NCBI GenBank assembly: GCA_910580015.1
Contig: CAJTVT010000001.1
Span: 1 to 64,000 of the forward strand
Direction: 5' to 3'
Source: an uncultured Lachnospiraceae bacterium
GTDB lineage: Bacteria > Bacillota > Clostridia > Lachnospirales > Lachnospiraceae
DNA length: 64,000 nt
Part shown: piece after piece, positions 36,957-46,618 of the stretch
Layout: each line of letters begins with the position of its first letter
Numbering within the stretch: the first letter of the stretch is position 1
Notes under the pieces: model-generated
The model's input: the letters and a program-made list of their open reading frames with translations, nothing else
What the model was told of the DNA's origin: nothing
Databases searched by the model: none
Translations under genes and position numbers: made by a program

Positions 36957-38318
36957 TCATTTCCCCTCTTTGAGTATCTCTAACGCTTTCTGTACTTGAT
37001 TGTCATGCAGAGGATTATACACTTCCTCTTCTGGATTCTGATATTCATATTCCAACTCAATATCAGGCTCTATCCCTTTCTCATGAATGTAATTTCCTTT
37101 TGGCGTAAAATATTTTGCCATTGTGACCTTTAGAGCACTGCCATCCTCAAGAGGGATAATGGTCTGTACAATTCCTTTTCCAAACGTTGTCGTTCCAATT
37201 AAAGTTCCATAATTATAATCTTTGATGGCCCCTGCAAAAATTTCCGCAGCGCTGGCACTGTTCTCATTAATCAACACAGCCATTGGAATGTCCATACAAG
37301 CGGCATCTGATTGATAATCTGAGCGCTTTCCATACTTATCTTCCGTGTAGACCACAAGTCCCTTTGGTAGAATTTCATCCAGCATCGCACACACAGACTG
37401 CAAAACGCCACCAGGATTATTCCGCAAATCTACAATCATAGAAACCATTCCCTGGCTCTGCAACTCCTTAATCGCCTGATCAAATTGTTCTGGTGTGGAA
37501 CTGGAAAATTCGGAAATCTGAATAAACCCAACATTCCCTTCCAACATCTGATGTTCCACAGTCGGCACTTCAATCTCACGCCGCTCCACATCAAAACCAA
37601 GTAAGTTACTCTCTCCTGAACGCAAAATCTCTAAATGGACATACGTTCCCTGTTCTCCTTTGATATGGTTTGTCAGTTCGGATAATTCCACGGTGTCAGC
37701 TTCAATATCCTGTACCTTGGCAATAATGTCACCATCTCGTAATCCTGCTTCCTGAGCAGGTGTCCCTGGATAAACGTGCAGAATTGTAACCATATTGGTA
37801 TCTCTATCCTGTTGCAGCACAATACCAATTCCATAATAAATTCCCGTCGTACTCTCATTAAAAGCAGCATATTCTTCGGCTGTGAAATATGTGGAATAAG
37901 GATCTCCCAGCCCTTCTACGATTCCTGCATACGTACTCTCCGCCATTGCCTTTGGATCAATGTCTTCATAATAATATTGATCTATCAAATCTGCTAGCTC
38001 TTCGGATTTTTGTTTCACAGACCGGCCAGAGATCGCTTCTTTTGCACTTCCATCCAAAACTATCTCTGGGTCCGTGTCAGGCTCAACGCCACTTTGCCCT
38101 TTCGCACCTCCTCCTAAAATTAGTCGATTGCCAGCCATGGTAACTGTGACAAGAAACAACGTGCAGCAAATTCCTGTTAGAACTCCCACTCCAAAGCCTG
38201 GTCCCTTTCGTCCTGAAGGGCGACCACTGCCTTTTTGCCTTTGATACTGCCGACTTGCATATTCCTGCGCAAGTTGCTCCTGTGGGTCTAAATCTTGATG
38301 ATTTTGTCGTGAATCCAT
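36957..38318 (-). CDS. S41 C-terminal processing peptidase (CtpA-like)
   Basis: A ~453-residue membrane-anchored serine protease. A cytoplasmic N-terminus rich in Gln/Arg precedes a membrane helix (VGVLTGICCTLFLVTVTMAG), then a PDZ domain (YPGTPAQEAGLRDGDII) and the peptidase core with the catalytic Ser in NENSASAAEI and Lys in TTFGKGIVQ. I chose the ATG at 38318 with AAGGAG 12 bases upstream; the longer frame to 38357 has no site. It follows ftsE-ftsX, an arrangement found in Clostridia, and probably acts on cell-envelope proteins at division. Confidence 0.93.
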   Translation of the reverse strand: MDSRQNHQDLDPQEQLAQEYASRQYQRQKGSGRPSGRKGPGFGVGVLTGICCTLFLVTVTMAGNRLILGGGAKGQSGVEPDTDPEIVLDGSAKEAISGRSVKQKSEELADLIDQYYYEDIDPKAMAESTYAGIVEGLGDPYSTYFTAEEYAAFNESTTGIYYGIGIVLQQDRDTNMVTILHVYPGTPAQEAGLRDGDIIAKVQDIEADTVELSELTNHIKGEQGTYVHLEILRSGESNLLGFDVERREIEVPTVEHQMLEGNVGFIQISEFSSSTPEQFDQAIKELQSQGMVSMIVDLRNNPGGVLQSVCAMLDEILPKGLVVYTEDKYGKRSDYQSDAACMDIPMAVLINENSASAAEIFAGAIKDYNYGTLIGTTTFGKGIVQTIIPLEDGSALKVTMAKYFTPKGNYIHEKGIEPDIELEYEYQNPEEEVYNPLHDNQVQKALEILKEGK

Positions 38319-38381
38319 AATGATCGCTCTCTCCTTATCTGTCAAATTCAATCCCATATCATCATAATACGTAATATGTAA

Positions 38382-39290
38382 CTACACTTTTAAATGTTTG
38401 CGTATCGTCAGACGACTGCCCAGAAAACCGATACCAACGCCAAGAATCAACGCTACTGGAACCAATGTGGAAAACACCTTATCCACAGGCAGAAATTCCA
38501 ACATACCACTGAGCCAACGGAATTTCTCTCCGACATAGAAGATTATTTTGCGGTACATAAAAAATAATACTGTCAATGGCAGCGCAGAACCAATAATTCC
38601 GATCAAAATACCTTCTACAATAAAGGGCGCCCGCACAAAATAATCTGTTGCGCCTATCAGCTTCATAATTGCAATTTCTTCCCGACGTACAGCAATTCCA
38701 ATGGTGACTGTATTGCTGATCAAAAAGACTGCCACACACAGCAAAATTAAGATGATGCCAGCAGACACATAACCAATCAAACGATTAAAGTCTGTGAGAG
38801 TGTTAGCTGCCACATCCGAACTCTTCACCTCTTTGACCCCATCCAATGACTCAAGATAAGTCACCAGAGATTCCTGCATAGAGATATCATTCATATAAAC
38901 TTCATAATGGGAAGAGTTAACCAAAGGATTATCATCTGCAAACCCTTCCGCCATCTCCTCAGAACCTTCAAAGTATACCTTCTGAAATTCGCTCCATGCC
39001 TCCTCTGCGGACACAAACACTTTGTCCGACACTTCCACCCGCTTACTGATCTGTACCCCAATCTCGTCGATCTGATCCTGTGTTGCGCCATCCTTAAAAA
39101 ATACTGTTACCGCAACACCAGACTCTACTTCCTTGACTACATTCTGAAAATTTACCACAACCGAATAAAAAATACCAAATAAAAAAATACATGCTGACAT
39201 CGTTGCAATGGAAGCCAGAGAAAACATTTTATTTTTCCAAATATTCTTTGCTCCCTGTTTTAATGTATAGAAAAATGTACTAATCCTCAT
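38382..39290 (-). CDS. ftsX: Cell division protein FtsX
   Basis: A 302-residue membrane protein with one N-terminal helix (MFSLASIATMSACIFLFGIF), an extracytoplasmic domain (~55-165), and three C-terminal helices. VEVSDKVFVSAEEAWSEFQK and GYVSAGIILILLCVAVFLIS are typical of Gram-positive FtsX. With FtsE it forms an ABC-like complex that activates peptidoglycan hydrolases outside the cell. The ATG at 39290 overlaps the ftsE 3' end by 11 bases; AGGTG lies eight bases before it. Confidence 0.94.
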   Translation of the reverse strand: MRISTFFYTLKQGAKNIWKNKMFSLASIATMSACIFLFGIFYSVVVNFQNVVKEVESGVAVTVFFKDGATQDQIDEIGVQISKRVEVSDKVFVSAEEAWSEFQKVYFEGSEEMAEGFADDNPLVNSSHYEVYMNDISMQESLVTYLESLDGVKEVKSSDVAANTLTDFNRLIGYVSAGIILILLCVAVFLISNTVTIGIAVRREEIAIMKLIGATDYFVRAPFIVEGILIGIIGSALPLTVLFFMYRKIIFYVGEKFRWLSGMLEFLPVDKVFSTLVPVALILGVGIGFLGSRLTIRKHLKV

Positions 39291-39963
39291 TGTCATCACC
39301 TGCCCGTTCGTCCCCTACAATTACGCCTTTTTTCATTGTAATGACACGTTTTTTCATTGCTTTTACAATCTCCTGGTTATGAGTCACCACCAATACGGTG
39401 GTTCCTCTTTGATTGATCTCCTCCAAAAGCTTCATAATTTCCCAGGCGTTATGGGCATCCAAATTACCTGTCGGTTCATCGGCAAGGAGAATCTTCGGCT
39501 CATTCACCAGGGCACGGGCAATGGCCACCCGCTGTTGCTCTCCTCCAGAAATCTCTTTTGGGTATGATTTATATTTTGCAGCAAGTCCCACCATCGACAA
39601 TACCGCAGGCACTTTACGCCGTATGGTCTTTACAGGTGTACCAACCACACGCTGGGCAAAGGCTACATTTTCATAAACATTCCGATCTTTGAGTAATCGG
39701 AAATCCTGGAAAACGACGCCTAAATTTCTGCGAAATTTTGGCACATCTCGATGACGGATATTCCCCAGTCTCTGCTTATGGATGGTAATACTCCCGCTGG
39801 TAGGCTCCAATTCCTTTAAAAGTAATTTGATTAACGTGGACTTACCAGAACCACTATCCCCCACCACAAAGACAAATTCCCCTGGTTCAATATACAGACT
39901 CACGTCATTCAATGCAGGGATCCCTGCCGAATATGCTTTACTGACATTTTCAAGTTTAATCAT
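39280..39963 (-). CDS. ftsE: Cell division ATP-binding protein FtsE
   Basis: A 227-residue ABC ATPase: Walker [10 protein letters not shown], signature [15 protein letters not shown], Walker [13 protein letters not shown] and the H-loop VTHN. It powers FtsX to stimulate a peptidoglycan hydrolase. In this region the SH3-NlpC/P60 protein at 43735-44994 is a plausible target by analogy with PcsB and CwlO, although the two are 4 kb apart and that link is inference. Confidence 0.96.
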   Translation of the reverse strand: MIKLENVSKAYSAGIPALNDVSLYIEPGEFVFVVGDSGSGKSTLIKLLLKELEPTSGSITIHKQRLGNIRHRDVPKFRRNLGVVFQDFRLLKDRNVYENVAFAQRVVGTPVKTIRRKVPAVLSMVGLAAKYKSYPKEISGGEQQRVAIARALVNEPKILLADEPTGNLDAHNAWEIMKLLEEINQRGTTVLVVTHNQEIVKAMKKRVITMKKGVIVGDERAGDDNED

Positions 39964-39979
39964 GTAGTCCTCCTAACGC

Positions 39980-41068
39980 TTAGTAATCCAACGACTCCAT
40001 ATATTTCATGTATTTTACCACCATCAGCGCAATCTTAAAGGTAATAGCATCCTCAAATACCCGCAGATCCAATCCCGTACTTTTCTGCAATTTATCCAGC
40101 CGGTACACCAGGGTATTCCGGTGAATATAGAGTTGTCTGGAAGTCTCAGACACATTTAAGCTGTTCTCAAAAAACTTATTGATCGTTGTCAATGTCTCTT
40201 CATCAAATTCGTCTGGTGATTTTCCATCAAAAATCTCTTTAATGAACATTTTACACAGCGGAATGGGAAGCTGATAAATCAGACGCCCTATCCCCAGAGT
40301 AGAATAGGCAATCACATTGCGCTCTTCAAAAAATATTTTGCCTACGTCCAATGCCATCCGTGCTTCCTTGTAAGATCTGGATACCTCTTTAATCTCATTG
40401 ACAATCGTTCCATACGCAATATGAATCTCTTGCTCCTCATTAATATGGAACAAATTTAATATGACTTCTGCGGTCTTGTTCAAATCTGCATATCCCTCGT
40501 TTTCCAACACTTCTTTGACTACAATAATATTCTTCTCATCCACCGCAGTAATAAAATCTCTGGACTTGCTTCCCAACAGCCCGCGCACCTTTTCCAGTTC
40601 ATTTCCATCCTTTTCACGATTGGTCTCCACAATAAACACCACTCTTCGGGCTTCTGTGTCAATGTGTAGCTTCTTAGCACGATTATAAATATCCACCAGT
40701 AGCAGATTATCCAGCAGCAGATTTTTCACAAAATTATCCTTATCAAACCGCTCCTTATACGCCACCAACAGATTCTGAAGCTGAAAGCTTGCGATCTTCC
40801 CCACCATAAAGACATCATCACTGTCACCATTGGCGAGGAGAATATACTCTAACTGGTGTTCATCAAACACTTTGAAAAACTGGCAACCCAGAAAAACCTG
40901 GCTATCCGCAGGGGATTCCACAAATGCCAGCGCAGCCGTCACATAATTATCTGTATCTTGAAAAGTGGCGGCAAGGACTTTTCCTTCCGTATCAATAATG
41001 CATAAATCAATCCTGGTAATTCCTTTTAAACCATCAATGGTATTTTGAAGTATCTGATTTGAAATCAT
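39980..41068 (-). CDS. PucR/CdaR-type transcriptional regulator
   Basis: A 362-residue regulator. The N-terminal half has a GAF-like sensor opening ISNQILQNTIDGLKGITRID, followed by a GGDEF-like middle region and a C-terminal helix-turn-helix of the HTH_30 type: SLNVSETSRQLYIHRNTLVY followed by RLDKLQKSTGLDLR. AAGGAGTG precedes the ATG at 41068. It directly precedes ftsE on the same strand (16-base gap), suggesting cotranscription. The target genes and ligand are not visible. Confidence 0.9.
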   Translation of the reverse strand: MISNQILQNTIDGLKGITRIDLCIIDTEGKVLAATFQDTDNYVTAALAFVESPADSQVFLGCQFFKVFDEHQLEYILLANGDSDDVFMVGKIASFQLQNLLVAYKERFDKDNFVKNLLLDNLLLVDIYNRAKKLHIDTEARRVVFIVETNREKDGNELEKVRGLLGSKSRDFITAVDEKNIIVVKEVLENEGYADLNKTAEVILNLFHINEEQEIHIAYGTIVNEIKEVSRSYKEARMALDVGKIFFEERNVIAYSTLGIGRLIYQLPIPLCKMFIKEIFDGKSPDEFDEETLTTINKFFENSLNVSETSRQLYIHRNTLVYRLDKLQKSTGLDLRVFEDAITFKIALMVVKYMKYMESLDY

Positions 41069-41325
41069 TCTCGGCACTCCTTTTCTATTGCTTCTCTTCT
41101 GCTGTTCTCTCGGCAAAGTTGAAACCTTGTTTCCTTGTACATTATTATCTATGCAACTTTCACAAATTTTATTTCCAATATCTTGCAAAAGTAAAATAAT
41201 CTAATTTGTATTTTAATGCAAAAGCACAAAAAAAGAAAGAGGAAATCTACATTTTTTTATGCATTTCCTCAACTTTTTTTCAAAAAATACGTTTTTTTAC
41301 CATTGGCATAGTATACAAAATTCCT

Positions 41326-42210
41326 TTAATCTTTTCGATGTTCAATAAAACCTTCTCCATGGACCTCTCTCACATCGCCTACCACAACAAATGCACTTTT
41401 ATCAATTTCGTGCACAACTTCTTTTAACATGACAATTTCTTTTTTGGAAACCACACAATACAGTACACATTTTTCTTCCCCAGAATACATTCCCTGCGCC
41501 GCCAAACCTGTCACTCCCCGTTCCAATTCCTCCATCACGCGTTTCGCAATCTCTTGATAGTGATCGGTAATAATATAGGCTGCTTTGGAAAATTTCATAC
41601 CTTCTAGAATAGTATCGGTTACCTTAGATGTTATAAAAATTGCAACAATGGCATACATAGAGGGACGCAGACCAAACACATACAGACCTACAATCACAAT
41701 CATGCCGTCCAACACCTGCATAATCTGTGCAACAGAATAATGGCTGAACATCCTGCACTGTAACAGTACCGCCACCATCTCGGTTCCACCAGTCGTAGCA
41801 TTCGCCCAAAGTATCATACCCATAGCAATGCCTGCCAGCACACCACCAAAAATTGACGCCAGAATATAATCCCCACTGACAAAATCCAGCTCTGGAATCA
41901 GATACAGCCACACAGAAAGCAATACCGTGGCAAAAGCGGTCCTTCCAATAAATTTTTTCCCTTTTATCTTGTACGCCAGCAAAAAAAATGGAATATTGAG
42001 AATCAGATTGGCAAACCAAAGTGGAACCCCACCTGCATAAAACATATCTGTCACTTTTTTTATTAAGATGGCAATACCCGTAAATCCTCCAGTAACCAGA
42101 CCAATGGGATCATAAATACATTTGATCGCAAAGGCAAGAAGACCTGTCCCTGCGGTAATTACCAAATATAATAATACTGGATTACGTTTCTTAATCGTAA
42201 TATTACTCAT
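41326..42210 (-). CDS. YitT family membrane protein (DUF161/DUF2179)
   Basis: A 294-residue protein with about six membrane helices (residues ~10-205) carrying the family stretch GLVTGGFTGIAIL and ANATTGGTEMVA, then a C-terminal DUF2179 soluble domain (~215-294; GMYSGEEKCVLYCVVSKKE). Function is unknown for the family. The ATG at 42210 overlaps the end of the TagA-type gene by eight bases. No obvious terminator follows before the regulator gene at 41068. Confidence 0.92.
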   Translation of the reverse strand: MSNITIKKRNPVLLYLVITAGTGLLAFAIKCIYDPIGLVTGGFTGIAILIKKVTDMFYAGGVPLWFANLILNIPFFLLAYKIKGKKFIGRTAFATVLLSVWLYLIPELDFVSGDYILASIFGGVLAGIAMGMILWANATTGGTEMVAVLLQCRMFSHYSVAQIMQVLDGMIVIVGLYVFGLRPSMYAIVAIFITSKVTDTILEGMKFSKAAYIITDHYQEIAKRVMEELERGVTGLAAQGMYSGEEKCVLYCVVSKKEIVMLKEVVHEIDKSAFVVVGDVREVHGEGFIEHRKD

Positions 42211-42895
42211 CGCTGTCCTCACCTTCGTTTTTGTTATAACGCAGCAGCATACTATGCATCATTCCTTTTTGGATCAATTTTTTTGCAAAGCCCGCCATTT
42301 CTGATACGCCTCTCTTCACGAAATACCGCTCCCGTATTCCGTACCAGATTTTGGCATTTAATTTTTCCTTATGCTCTTTGATAAAATACTCTTGCTGAGG
42401 AGTGGGAACGACAGATAGCACCACATCTGGCTCTGCAATATTGATCTCATTAATTACGTTATCGTAATCTCCAATACATTCAGACAATGCATAGACACCT
42501 GTAACATTAAGCTCTTCGTAAACTTCATTCAGGTATTCCTGTAACAACTCAACCTGTTCACTGGTCTCTCCCAGCAAATACACCGTTTTACCATTTTCAA
42601 CAGCATATTTCATAAACTCCTTAAAAAATTCATCACCCACAGTTTCCTGAAGACGCTGTCTGGAAGTTACACCCGCCGCTTTTAATATTTCCTTATCACA
42701 AATAATTGCCAAATCCAGATTTTCTATGCAACTTTTCAATAATTCATCCTCATGCGCTTTCATAAGAGTTTCCATGGAAATTGTTTCCACGGTACTAATT
42801 GTACTCTTATCCCAGCAGGACTCAATTTGAAGCATTGCCTCCTGAACCGTATCATTATCTAAACTCATACCTAAAATTTCTATCTTCTTTCCCAT
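42203..42895 (-). CDS. WecG/TagA/CpsF family glycosyltransferase
   Basis: A 230-residue enzyme of the family that adds N-acetylmannosamine or a similar sugar to undecaprenyl-linked teichoic acid or capsule precursors. Recognisable stretches are YLLGETSEQVELLQEYLNE and GDYDNVINEINIAEPDVVL and a C-terminal IWYGIRERYFVKRGV. The N-terminal catalytic region is less conserved than usual: TVETISMETLMKAH replaces the normal Asn/Thr-rich motif, so activity is uncertain. Transcription probably starts in the AT-rich block upstream. Confidence 0.78.
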   Translation of the reverse strand: MGKKIEILGMSLDNDTVQEAMLQIESCWDKSTISTVETISMETLMKAHEDELLKSCIENLDLAIICDKEILKAAGVTSRQRLQETVGDEFFKEFMKYAVENGKTVYLLGETSEQVELLQEYLNEVYEELNVTGVYALSECIGDYDNVINEINIAEPDVVLSVVPTPQQEYFIKEHKEKLNAKIWYGIRERYFVKRGVSEMAGFAKKLIQKGMMHSMLLRYNKNEGEDSDE

Positions 42896-43185
42896 ACAAC
42901 ACCTATTTCACTCTCTACACACAAACATCCATGTTTATAGAACGCTTTCCCTATGATATCAAATACTTTAGAAGTATACCAAATGAAGAAACTTTTTTCA
43001 ACAGTCCTTTTTCCACACTTTCCCATAAATTGACTGATATTTCCACTATGTTTCTACATTTTTTTGTCTTTTTAAAAGTCAATGTTTTTTTCTATTAATT
43101 TCAAAAAAAATCAACTTTATCACAACTTCACAAAACAAATGTTTTTATTTTTTACTATGTAAACCAGGTTTTCCACTCTTTATAA
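42896..43185. other. AT-rich intergenic region upstream of the TagA-type gene
   Basis: About 290 bases with long A/T runs and no coding frame. It probably holds the TagA-type promoter. The DnaA-box cluster and the 127-bp repeat follow to the right. Confidence 0.4.
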
Positions 43186-43277
43186 TGTGGATAACGTGAA
43201 TAACTTTGTGTATAACTCAATATTTGGGATTTTTAGCGAGTTTTTATGTGGATAACTTTTTTATAACTTTGAATAAC
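43186..43277. promoter_or_regulatory. DnaA-box cluster
   Basis: Two perfect boxes (TTATCCACA read on the minus strand) lie at 43186-43194 and 43247-43255. TTATACACA at 43207-43215 fits the relaxed consensus, and TTATTCACG (43195-43203) and a TTATTCAAA-like site near 43269-43277 are degenerate. All point the same way. No dnaA or dnaN gene is nearby and gene orientation does not change, so this is not an obvious origin. Confidence 0.6.
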
Positions 43278-43428
43278 TTTTTTTAAATTGGAAAACTTTG
43301 TGCAGTTTGTTGAAGTCGAATTTTGTCAAATTTTCGCTAAATATTTTTGTGAAGATTTTTTCATAAAAACTACGAAATTGTGCAATAATTTATTGTATAA
43401 GCCCACAATGTAAGAACCCTATACAAAT

Positions 43429-43643
43429 GCCGCAAGATTCTATGCCTGCGGTGCGGCGCTCTGGCGACATATTTCATTTCCGACGCTGGGCGATTATTGT
43501 TTTTATCTTATTGGAAATATCATTGGATTTCCTATAAGATCATATAGAATCCTGCTTGACAGGATTCTACGCCTGCGGCGGGTCTCTTTCGCGACATATT
43601 TCATTTCCGACGCTGGGCGACCATTTTTTATCTTATAGCAAAT
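43429..43643. repeat. Two-copy 127-bp tandem repeat
   Basis: Two diverged units share GCGACATATTTCATTTCCGA and CGCTGGGCGA; the shared block begins at 43464 and again at 43591, a 127-base period. Each unit ends in a TTTATCTTAT... hairpin half and contains a CCTGCGG block. In the second, GAATCCTGC/CAGGATTC forms a further hairpin. A short open frame across it is rich in Arg and not convincing. Confidence 0.7.
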
Positions 43644-43670
43644 TCGAATGAATTTGCTATAAGATAAAAA
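43625..43670. repeat. 21-bp perfect inverted repeat
   Basis: Arms 43625-43645 and 43650-43670 are perfect complements around GAAT, flanked by T and A runs. It could act as a terminator in either direction and directly abuts the NlpC/P60 gene's own terminator. Confidence 0.8.
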
Positions 43671-43705
43671 AACTTCCAAATCAGGATTCCCCAATTTGGA
43701 AGTTT
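43665..43705 (-). terminator. Rho-independent terminator after the NlpC/P60 gene
   Basis: AAACTTCCAAAT (43670-43681) pairs with ATTTGGAAGTTT (43694-43705); the minus strand then has seven T. It lies 30 bases past the stop of the gene at 43735-44994. Confidence 0.88.
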
Positions 43706-43734
43706 GTATTCTGTTATTATTGATAAAAATATTC

Positions 43735-44994
43735 TTAGAAAATTCTTCTAACTGCTATGATAGACCTGTATGCTGCTGGAGATGTATACTTGATACCCGT
43801 CTCTGGTGTGCTGGCATGAACAATGGTATCATTGCCAATATAAATTGCAACATGTCCACTATAACAAATAATATCACCTGGCTGCATAGCATCTGGGCTT
43901 ACTCCGTAACCAACGCCTGCAAGCGCGCTAGAAGAATGAGGCAGACCTACACCAAAAGCTGCATATACACTCATAACAAATCCAGAACAATCTGCACCAT
44001 TTGTTAAGCTTGTCCCACCCCAAACATATGGATTACCAACAAACTGACATGCATAGTTTGCAACTGCCTGTCCATTTCCTCCGCTTGGTGGAGCATAACT
44101 CTTGCTTGGCGCATCCGCACTGGAAGATCCTGATGATCCTGCGGATCCAGAAGAACTAGAGGAACTGGAGGAGCTTGAGGAACTTGAAGAACTAGAACTT
44201 CTGTTTAAAGTTGCTCTTCTTGCTGCTTCTTCTGCGGCTCTTCTTTCTTCTTCTTCCTTCTTCAAACGAGCTTCTTCTGCTTCTTTGGATTCTGCCACTA
44301 CATAATTTGTACTACACTCTACAAAATCACTGGAAACCCAGCCATCACCTTCTTCGATTGATACCTTAACCCAACCGTCTTTCTCTTCAACTACGGTAAG
44401 TTCTTCCCCTTCTGGTACCTGTCCTAAAAGTTCTGCCTCCGTACTTGCATCTGCACGAACATTTAAAGTCTCCGTCTTAACATCTGCCACACGGCGTCCA
44501 ACGGACTTAGCAAGCTCTGCATCTCCCAATACTAAAAATTCTGCTTTTATGTAACCTTCCACATCACCGGAATGGATCTTATACCAGTCTCCCTCTGTTC
44601 CAAGAACTGTACATGCGGAATTGTTATATAATTTACCAAGAACTTCCCCGTCTTCGCCTGCTGTGGAACGAACATTTACATAATTATCTACCTGAGCAAT
44701 TGCAATATCATCATATTCAGATTTCACAACTGGAGTCTCGTTCTGAACTACCTGAACGGAATTATCTGCGGACTGGCCACCTAAAGATTTCGCGATTGTA
44801 CCAGAAACACCTGCTGTAGAGGAACTGCTTTTCTTTGCATCTTGGTCTGTATCCACCTGTACTTCATTGTGAGCTGCTGAAATCAAGCTTCCTGCTCCTG
44901 CATTAACTGCTGCATGTGATATAAAAGAACTGCTCGTCAACACAACTGCGGTGAGACAGCAAGTGGTTACCCTTCTGATAGAATTTCTGTTCAT
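43735..44994 (-). CDS. Secreted SH3 / NlpC-P60 peptidoglycan endopeptidase
   Basis: A 419-residue exported hydrolase. Signal peptide (~1-28, ending SHAAVNAG), two bacterial SH3 domains (~95-155 and ~167-225; NVRSTAGEDGEVLG and NVRADASTEAELLG), a charged Glu/Ala/Arg-rich segment, a long Ser-rich linker (~18 consecutive Ser), and an NlpC/P60 domain with the catalytic Cys in NGADCSGFVM and His in GHVAIYIG. It would cut peptide stems of the cell wall. GGAGGG precedes the ATG at 44994. FtsEX lies in the same region. Confidence 0.95.
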   Translation of the reverse strand: MNRNSIRRVTTCCLTAVVLTSSSFISHAAVNAGAGSLISAAHNEVQVDTDQDAKKSSSSTAGVSGTIAKSLGGQSADNSVQVVQNETPVVKSEYDDIAIAQVDNYVNVRSTAGEDGEVLGKLYNNSACTVLGTEGDWYKIHSGDVEGYIKAEFLVLGDAELAKSVGRRVADVKTETLNVRADASTEAELLGQVPEGEELTVVEEKDGWVKVSIEEGDGWVSSDFVECSTNYVVAESKEAEEARLKKEEEERRAAEEAARRATLNRSSSSSSSSSSSSSSSSSGSAGSSGSSSADAPSKSYAPPSGGNGQAVANYACQFVGNPYVWGGTSLTNGADCSGFVMSVYAAFGVGLPHSSSALAGVGYGVSPDAMQPGDIICYSGHVAIYIGNDTIVHASTPETGIKYTSPAAYRSIIAVRRIF

Positions 44995-45169
44995 GTTACC
45001 CTCCATATTTTTATCTTTTTATTGTTACAAATTCCTCTCGGAATTCTTCATTTGTTACGAATTTATTACGAGCTTAATTATAACAAAGGGGTAACCTTAT
45101 GTCAACCGTGATCTTTTACAAAATTGTTACTATATTTCAAGTGTTATTGTCATTATTGTGAATTTAGAA

Positions 45170-46090
45170 TTAAGGTTCGTTTTCGCTGAGATACCGCTCT
45201 ACAGAAGTTATGGCATTGGCTCCGTCTGCTGCCGCTGTCACCACCTGACGAAGCTGTTTGGTCCGCACATCACCTGCCGCAAAAATTCCTGGCACACTTG
45301 TTCTTGTGTCCTCTCCTGCTCGAATATATCCCTGATCATCCTGGTCTACCACACCTTCCACTGCCAGGGTATTCGGAGATATTCCAACTGCTATAAAAAT
45401 ACCCTGAACTTGAAGTTCATGTTCTGTTTCCTCGGATTGCGTCTGAACACGTACACTAGACACTTGATTCTCGCCACAGATCTCCACTACCTGGCTATTC
45501 AATACCAATTCGATATTCTCTGTCTCTCGCACTCGCTCCTGGAGAATCCGAGCTCCACGAAATTCGTCTCTCCGATGAATGAGATAAACCGTTCCGCAGC
45601 CCCGCGCAAGAAATAATGCATCCTCCAAAGCAACATCCCCGCCTCCAACTACTGCCACATCCTTTCCTCGAAAAAAGGCTCCATCACAGGTCGCACAATA
45701 AGAGACTCCCATTCCAGTAAACTTCTCCTCTCCAGGAACCATAAGCTTACGGTGTCTTGCTCCAGTGGCAAGAATCAGAGTTCTTGTCTCATAGGCATTC
45801 TCCCCAGTAACTACCCGTTTCTTTTCACCCAAATCTTCAATTTTTTGTACCTGGCTATTGACAAATTCCGCTCCTAACTGATCTGCATGTGTACGAAATT
45901 TTTGTCCAAGCTCAAATCCTGTAATCCCTGGCAGTCCTGGATAATTATCCACCTCATACGTATCTAAAATTTGCCCACCACTCAAAGGCTTTTCTTCTAT
46001 TATAAGAGTATTCAATCGGGCACGTTGCGCATATACCGCTGCACTTAATCCCGCAGGACCACTTCCCAAAATAATCACATCATAGATCAT
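45170..46090 (-). CDS. trxB: Thioredoxin reductase
   Basis: A 306-residue FAD/NADPH disulfide reductase: FAD motif ILGSGPAGLSAAVYAQRA, redox pair CATC in VSYCATCDGAFF, NADPH motif VVGGGDVALEDALFLA and the C-terminal GIFAAGDVRTKQLRQV. It reduces thioredoxin. GGAGG lies seven bases before the ATG at 46090; the longer frame to 46129 is unlikely. No thioredoxin gene is adjacent. Confidence 0.95.
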   Translation of the reverse strand: MIYDVIILGSGPAGLSAAVYAQRARLNTLIIEEKPLSGGQILDTYEVDNYPGLPGITGFELGQKFRTHADQLGAEFVNSQVQKIEDLGEKKRVVTGENAYETRTLILATGARHRKLMVPGEEKFTGMGVSYCATCDGAFFRGKDVAVVGGGDVALEDALFLARGCGTVYLIHRRDEFRGARILQERVRETENIELVLNSQVVEICGENQVSSVRVQTQSEETEHELQVQGIFIAVGISPNTLAVEGVVDQDDQGYIRAGEDTRTSVPGIFAAGDVRTKQLRQVVTAAADGANAITSVERYLSENEP

Positions 46091-46198
46091 CGTAAAACCT
46101 CCTGATTTTATTTCTTTCTGATCTTTCATTTAATATATTTATAGATTGCAATTTTGCTCCCCCCATGCCATAATAACAATGGAAAGGAGGAATGTGAC

Positions 46199-46375
46199 AT
46201 GGATATTGCTTCTTTATCAACAGCTCTTAGCATGAGCAAGCTGAGCAACGATATTGGCACTTTAATGCTGAGAAAACAGTTGGACAACGCAGAAGTTATG
46301 GGCGAATCTATGATTAAAATCATGGAACAGTCTGTCACTCCGCATTTGGGTGGAAACATTGACATTTCCGTCTAA
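46199..46375 (+). CDS. YjfB-like putative motility protein
   Basis: A 58-residue protein starting MDIASLSTALSMSKLSNDI and ending with GNIDISV. This is the YjfB family pattern, a small protein associated with motility genes in Bacillus and Clostridia; its molecular role is unknown. AAGGAGG lies eight bases before the ATG at 46199. It is divergent from trxB. With two MCP-type genes in the window it supports a chemotactic host. Confidence 0.85.
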   Translation: MDIASLSTALSMSKLSNDIGTLMLRKQLDNAEVMGESMIKIMEQSVTPHLGGNIDISV

Positions 46376-46618
46376 ATACCCCCATCTCCCAGAGGTTTCA
46401 GAAATATAATCTCTAGAGCATATTTAAAAATGCTTACTGTCAGAGTATTCCTAAATTTGTGGAAGATTATTGCCAAAAGAAGGCGACATTGATGACTATG
46501 TTGATTTTCTTTGGTAACAATCTCCCACAAAATGGGGGATGCCAATAACAGAAATAAATTCCTAATCACGTTCTATCTATTTTCAATTTCTACCCTTCTT
46601 ACTATAACATCGTTCAAT

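Noticed and set aside
41206..41325. Small plus-strand frame beginning MYFNAKAQKKKEEIY
   Set aside because: AT-rich intergenic sequence running into the antisense of the YitT gene; no ribosome site.
43186..43277. Chromosomal origin (oriC)
   Set aside because: No dnaA/dnaN/rpmH nearby and genes on both sides read in the same direction.
43503..43694. 63-codon minus-strand open frame rich in Arg
   Set aside because: It lies across the repeat and palindrome, lacks a ribosome site, and its composition follows the hairpins.
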